Source of the DNA: Hyphomicrobiales bacterium
Lineage (GTDB): Bacteria > Pseudomonadota > Alphaproteobacteria > Rhizobiales > Xanthobacteraceae
DNA length: 6,309 bases
Direction of reading: 5' to 3'
NCBI GenBank assembly: GCA_021730825.1
Contig: JAKFYO010000074.1
Coordinates: 1-6,309, forward strand
How positions within the stretch are numbered: the stretch's first letter is position 1; each line of letters begins with the position of its first letter. The notes under the pieces are model-generated. The model saw nothing but the letters and a program-made list of their open reading frames with translations, searched no databases and was not told the DNA's origin. Position numbers and translations under genes: made by a program. Positions 5,027 to 6,309 of the stretch are shown here, one piece after another.

Positions 5027-5827
5027 ATGTGCCGCTGGATTGCCTATCGGGGCGTAGAGACCGCGCTTGAGCGCTACGTCACCGCGCCTGACCACTCCCT
5101 CATTCATCAAAGCCTGCATGCACTGGAATCCGAAGGTGCCACGAACGGCGACGGCTTCGGTCTTGGCTGGTACACCCCGCGCGAATCCGAACCGGGTATC
5201 TACCGGGAAATCCGCCCCGCCTGGTCGGACGACAACGTGCGCAATCTCTGCCGCCACATCCGCTCGAAACTTTTCTTCGCGCATATCCGCGCGAGCACCG
5301 GCACCGCGACCACGCGGCCGAACTGCCATCCGTTTTCCTATGGACCGTGGATGTTCATGCATAACGGCTCGATCGGCGAATGGCCGCTGATCCGGCGCCA
5401 GGTTGAAGCGCTGATCGACGACAAATTCTATCCGCGCCGCTTCGGCACCACCGATTCCGAAGCCGTGTTTCTCGCGATCCTTTCTGCGGGTATGGAAAAC
5501 GATCCGGTCGGCGCGACCGCGCGCACCATGGCTATCGTGACCGACATCGTGAAGAAGAGCGGCACCGAAAAGCCGGTGCGTTTCACTGCGGCACTCTCCG
5601 ACGGGCAGAACCTGTTCGCATTCCGCTACGCGTCCGACGACACCGCGACTTCGCTTTATTATCGCGACATCGGCGACGCATCGCTGATCGTGTCTGAACC
5701 GTTGGATATGGACCGCACCTTCTGGAATCCGGTGCCCGCGAACCACCTGATCATCGTGAGCAAAGGCAAGAAGCTTGCGTTGCAGCCGTTCGCGGTGGAG
5801 CCGCCGAAACTGAAAGCCGTCGGTTAG
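5027..5827 (+). CDS. Class II glutamine amidotransferase, YafJ/EgtC type
   Basis: The 266-residue protein is a stand-alone Ntn-type glutamine amidohydrolase domain. Cys2 follows the initiator Met (MCRWIAYRG) and becomes the N-terminal nucleophile after Met removal, which fixes the start at ATG 5027 despite a poor ribosome site (TAAAGA). Further family motifs in order: NGDGFGLGWY (40-49), FFAHIRASTG (83-92), NCHPF (99-103), FMHNGSI (110-116, with the oxyanion-hole Asn-Gly) and TDSEAVF (from 142). Such enzymes release ammonia from glutamine or, as in EgtC of ergothioneine synthesis, hydrolyse a gamma-glutamyl amide. No egtB or egtD neighbour is visible, so EgtC function is not supported and the substrate is unknown. 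Length matches the family. The gene ends exactly where the convergent acetyltransferase gene ends. Confidence 0.92.
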   Translation: MCRWIAYRGVETALERYVTAPDHSLIHQSLHALESEGATNGDGFGLGWYTPRESEPGIYREIRPAWSDDNVRNLCRHIRSKLFFAHIRASTGTATTRPNCHPFSYGPWMFMHNGSIGEWPLIRRQVEALIDDKFYPRRFGTTDSEAVFLAILSAGMENDPVGATARTMAIVTDIVKKSGTEKPVRFTAALSDGQNLFAFRYASDDTATSLYYRDIGDASLIVSEPLDMDRTFWNPVPANHLIIVSKGKKLALQPFAVEPPKLKAVG

Positions 5828-6309
5828 CTACAGCACCTTCTGCATCAGAAGCAGATCGAGCCGACGGCCGAACTTGGTGCCGACGCCCGGCATGCGGCCG
5901 ACTTCCTCAAAACCTAATTTCACATGCAGCGCGATCGACGGCGCGTTCGACGCATCGATGCCGCCGATCATGTTGTGCTTCTCCAGCCGCTGGGCCTCTT
6001 GAATCAGCGCATCCAGAAGCGCTTCGCCTACACCCTGCCCGCGCGCCTGTTTGTCGACATAGACCGAATGCTCGACCGTCACGCGATAGCCCTCGAAGGG
6101 ACGAAAATCGCCGAACGAGCCGTAACCGATCACGCCATCCCGTTCAGCGACCAGCACCGGAAAGCCCTTGGCGGTTCGCTCCGCGAACCACGCCTTCCGG
6201 TTCGCGAGATCGGCCGGTGTCTCGTTCCAGATCGCGGTCGTGTTCTCGACCGCGTCGTTATAGATCGCGAGAATCGCGGGCAGGTCGGATTCGGAGGCGG
6301 GGCGAATCT
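5828..6309 (-). CDS. GNAT N-acetyltransferase, phosphinothricin acetyltransferase-like, partial
   Basis: The frame is open from the TAG at 5830-5828 to the right edge, giving 159 residues that begin IRPASESDLPAILAIYNDAV, the usual opening of this family; only the first few residues are missing. The internal GTG at 6157 is not a start because conserved sequence continues upstream of it. The acetyl-CoA pyrophosphate-binding motif is QARGQGVG (visible residues 87-94), preceded by the VEHSVYVD strand; ASNAPSIALHVKLGFEEVG and the terminal LLLMQKVL are also typical. Relatives (PAT/Bar, YncA/MnaT type) acetylate amino groups of phosphinothricin, methionine sulfone/sulfoximine or related amino acids; the real substrate is not readable here. 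It is tail to tail with the amidotransferase gene with no gap, so the two are not one operon. Confidence 0.9.
   Translation of the reverse strand, partial: IRPASESDLPAILAIYNDAVENTTAIWNETPADLANRKAWFAERTAKGFPVLVAERDGVIGYGSFGDFRPFEGYRVTVEHSVYVDKQARGQGVGEALLDALIQEAQRLEKHNMIGGIDASNAPSIALHVKLGFEEVGRMPGVGTKFGRRLDLLLMQKVL

Noticed and set aside
4943..5746. 267-codon open frame on the - strand opposite the amidotransferase
   Set aside because: Antisense shadow of a gene with clear motifs; low-complexity Arg/Ala/Gly-rich product with no recognisable domain.
6155..6157. GTG at 6157 as start of the acetyltransferase
   Set aside because: Fifty residues of clear GNAT sequence continue in frame upstream to the window edge, so this is an internal valine.
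1..6309. Mobile elements, CRISPR arrays, tRNA/rRNA genes or a defence island
   Set aside because: No transposase, integrase, repeat-spacer pattern, tRNA-like fold or toxin-antitoxin pair was seen; gene content and codon use look uniformly chromosomal.

Overview
The window reads as ordinary chromosomal DNA of an alphaproteobacterium, most likely Hyphomicrobiales (Rhizobiales) and possibly near the Bradyrhizobium/Nitrobacteraceae group. The reasons are the GC-rich genes, the order sensor kinase - short HPr kinase - mannose-type EIIA - HPr (typical of the regulatory phosphotransferase locus next to chvI/chvG in that order), and a 475-residue bacterial-type S-adenosylhomocysteine hydrolase. The assignment rests on family recognition, not on a database search.

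Layout. (1) Bases 1-1974, + strand: the 3' end of a sensor histidine kinase (ChvG/ExoS-like), overlapping by one to four bases a compact HPr kinase/phosphorylase (hprK). These are followed by an EIIA of the mannose family, HPr, and a 148-residue protein of unknown function. This looks like one transcription unit for a phosphotransferase relay that regulates rather than transports: no sugar permease is present. HPr carries both the catalytic His and the regulatory Ser that HprK would phosphorylate. A hairpin followed by a T-rich run, lying inside the 3' end of the convergent gene, may end this unit.
(2) Bases 1971-3179, - strand: a 12-helix MFS transporter of the CynX/NimT type. Its stop codon shares a CTAG with the stop of the unknown gene.
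(3) Bases 3180-3371: a divergent control region with a near-perfect 22-bp palindrome and promoter-like elements on both sides.
(4) Bases 3372-4799, + strand: ahcY, complete with all recognisable catalytic residues, followed by a long hairpin and then a strong intrinsic terminator.
(5) Bases 5027-5827, + strand: a class II glutamine amidotransferase of the YafJ/EgtC type with Cys2 as nucleophile. It abuts tail to tail a GNAT acetyltransferase (- strand, phosphinothricin-acetyltransferase-like) that runs off the right edge.

Functionally the window joins envelope/metabolic sensing (ChvG with the regulatory PTS) to the activated-methyl cycle (AhcY) and to unrelated housekeeping genes. I found no mobile element, CRISPR array, tRNA, rRNA or clear horizontally acquired island, and nothing that convincingly amounts to a new system. 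The points most worth a second look are the palindrome in front of ahcY, the terminator-like hairpin inside the MFS gene, and the unknown gene downstream of HPr.
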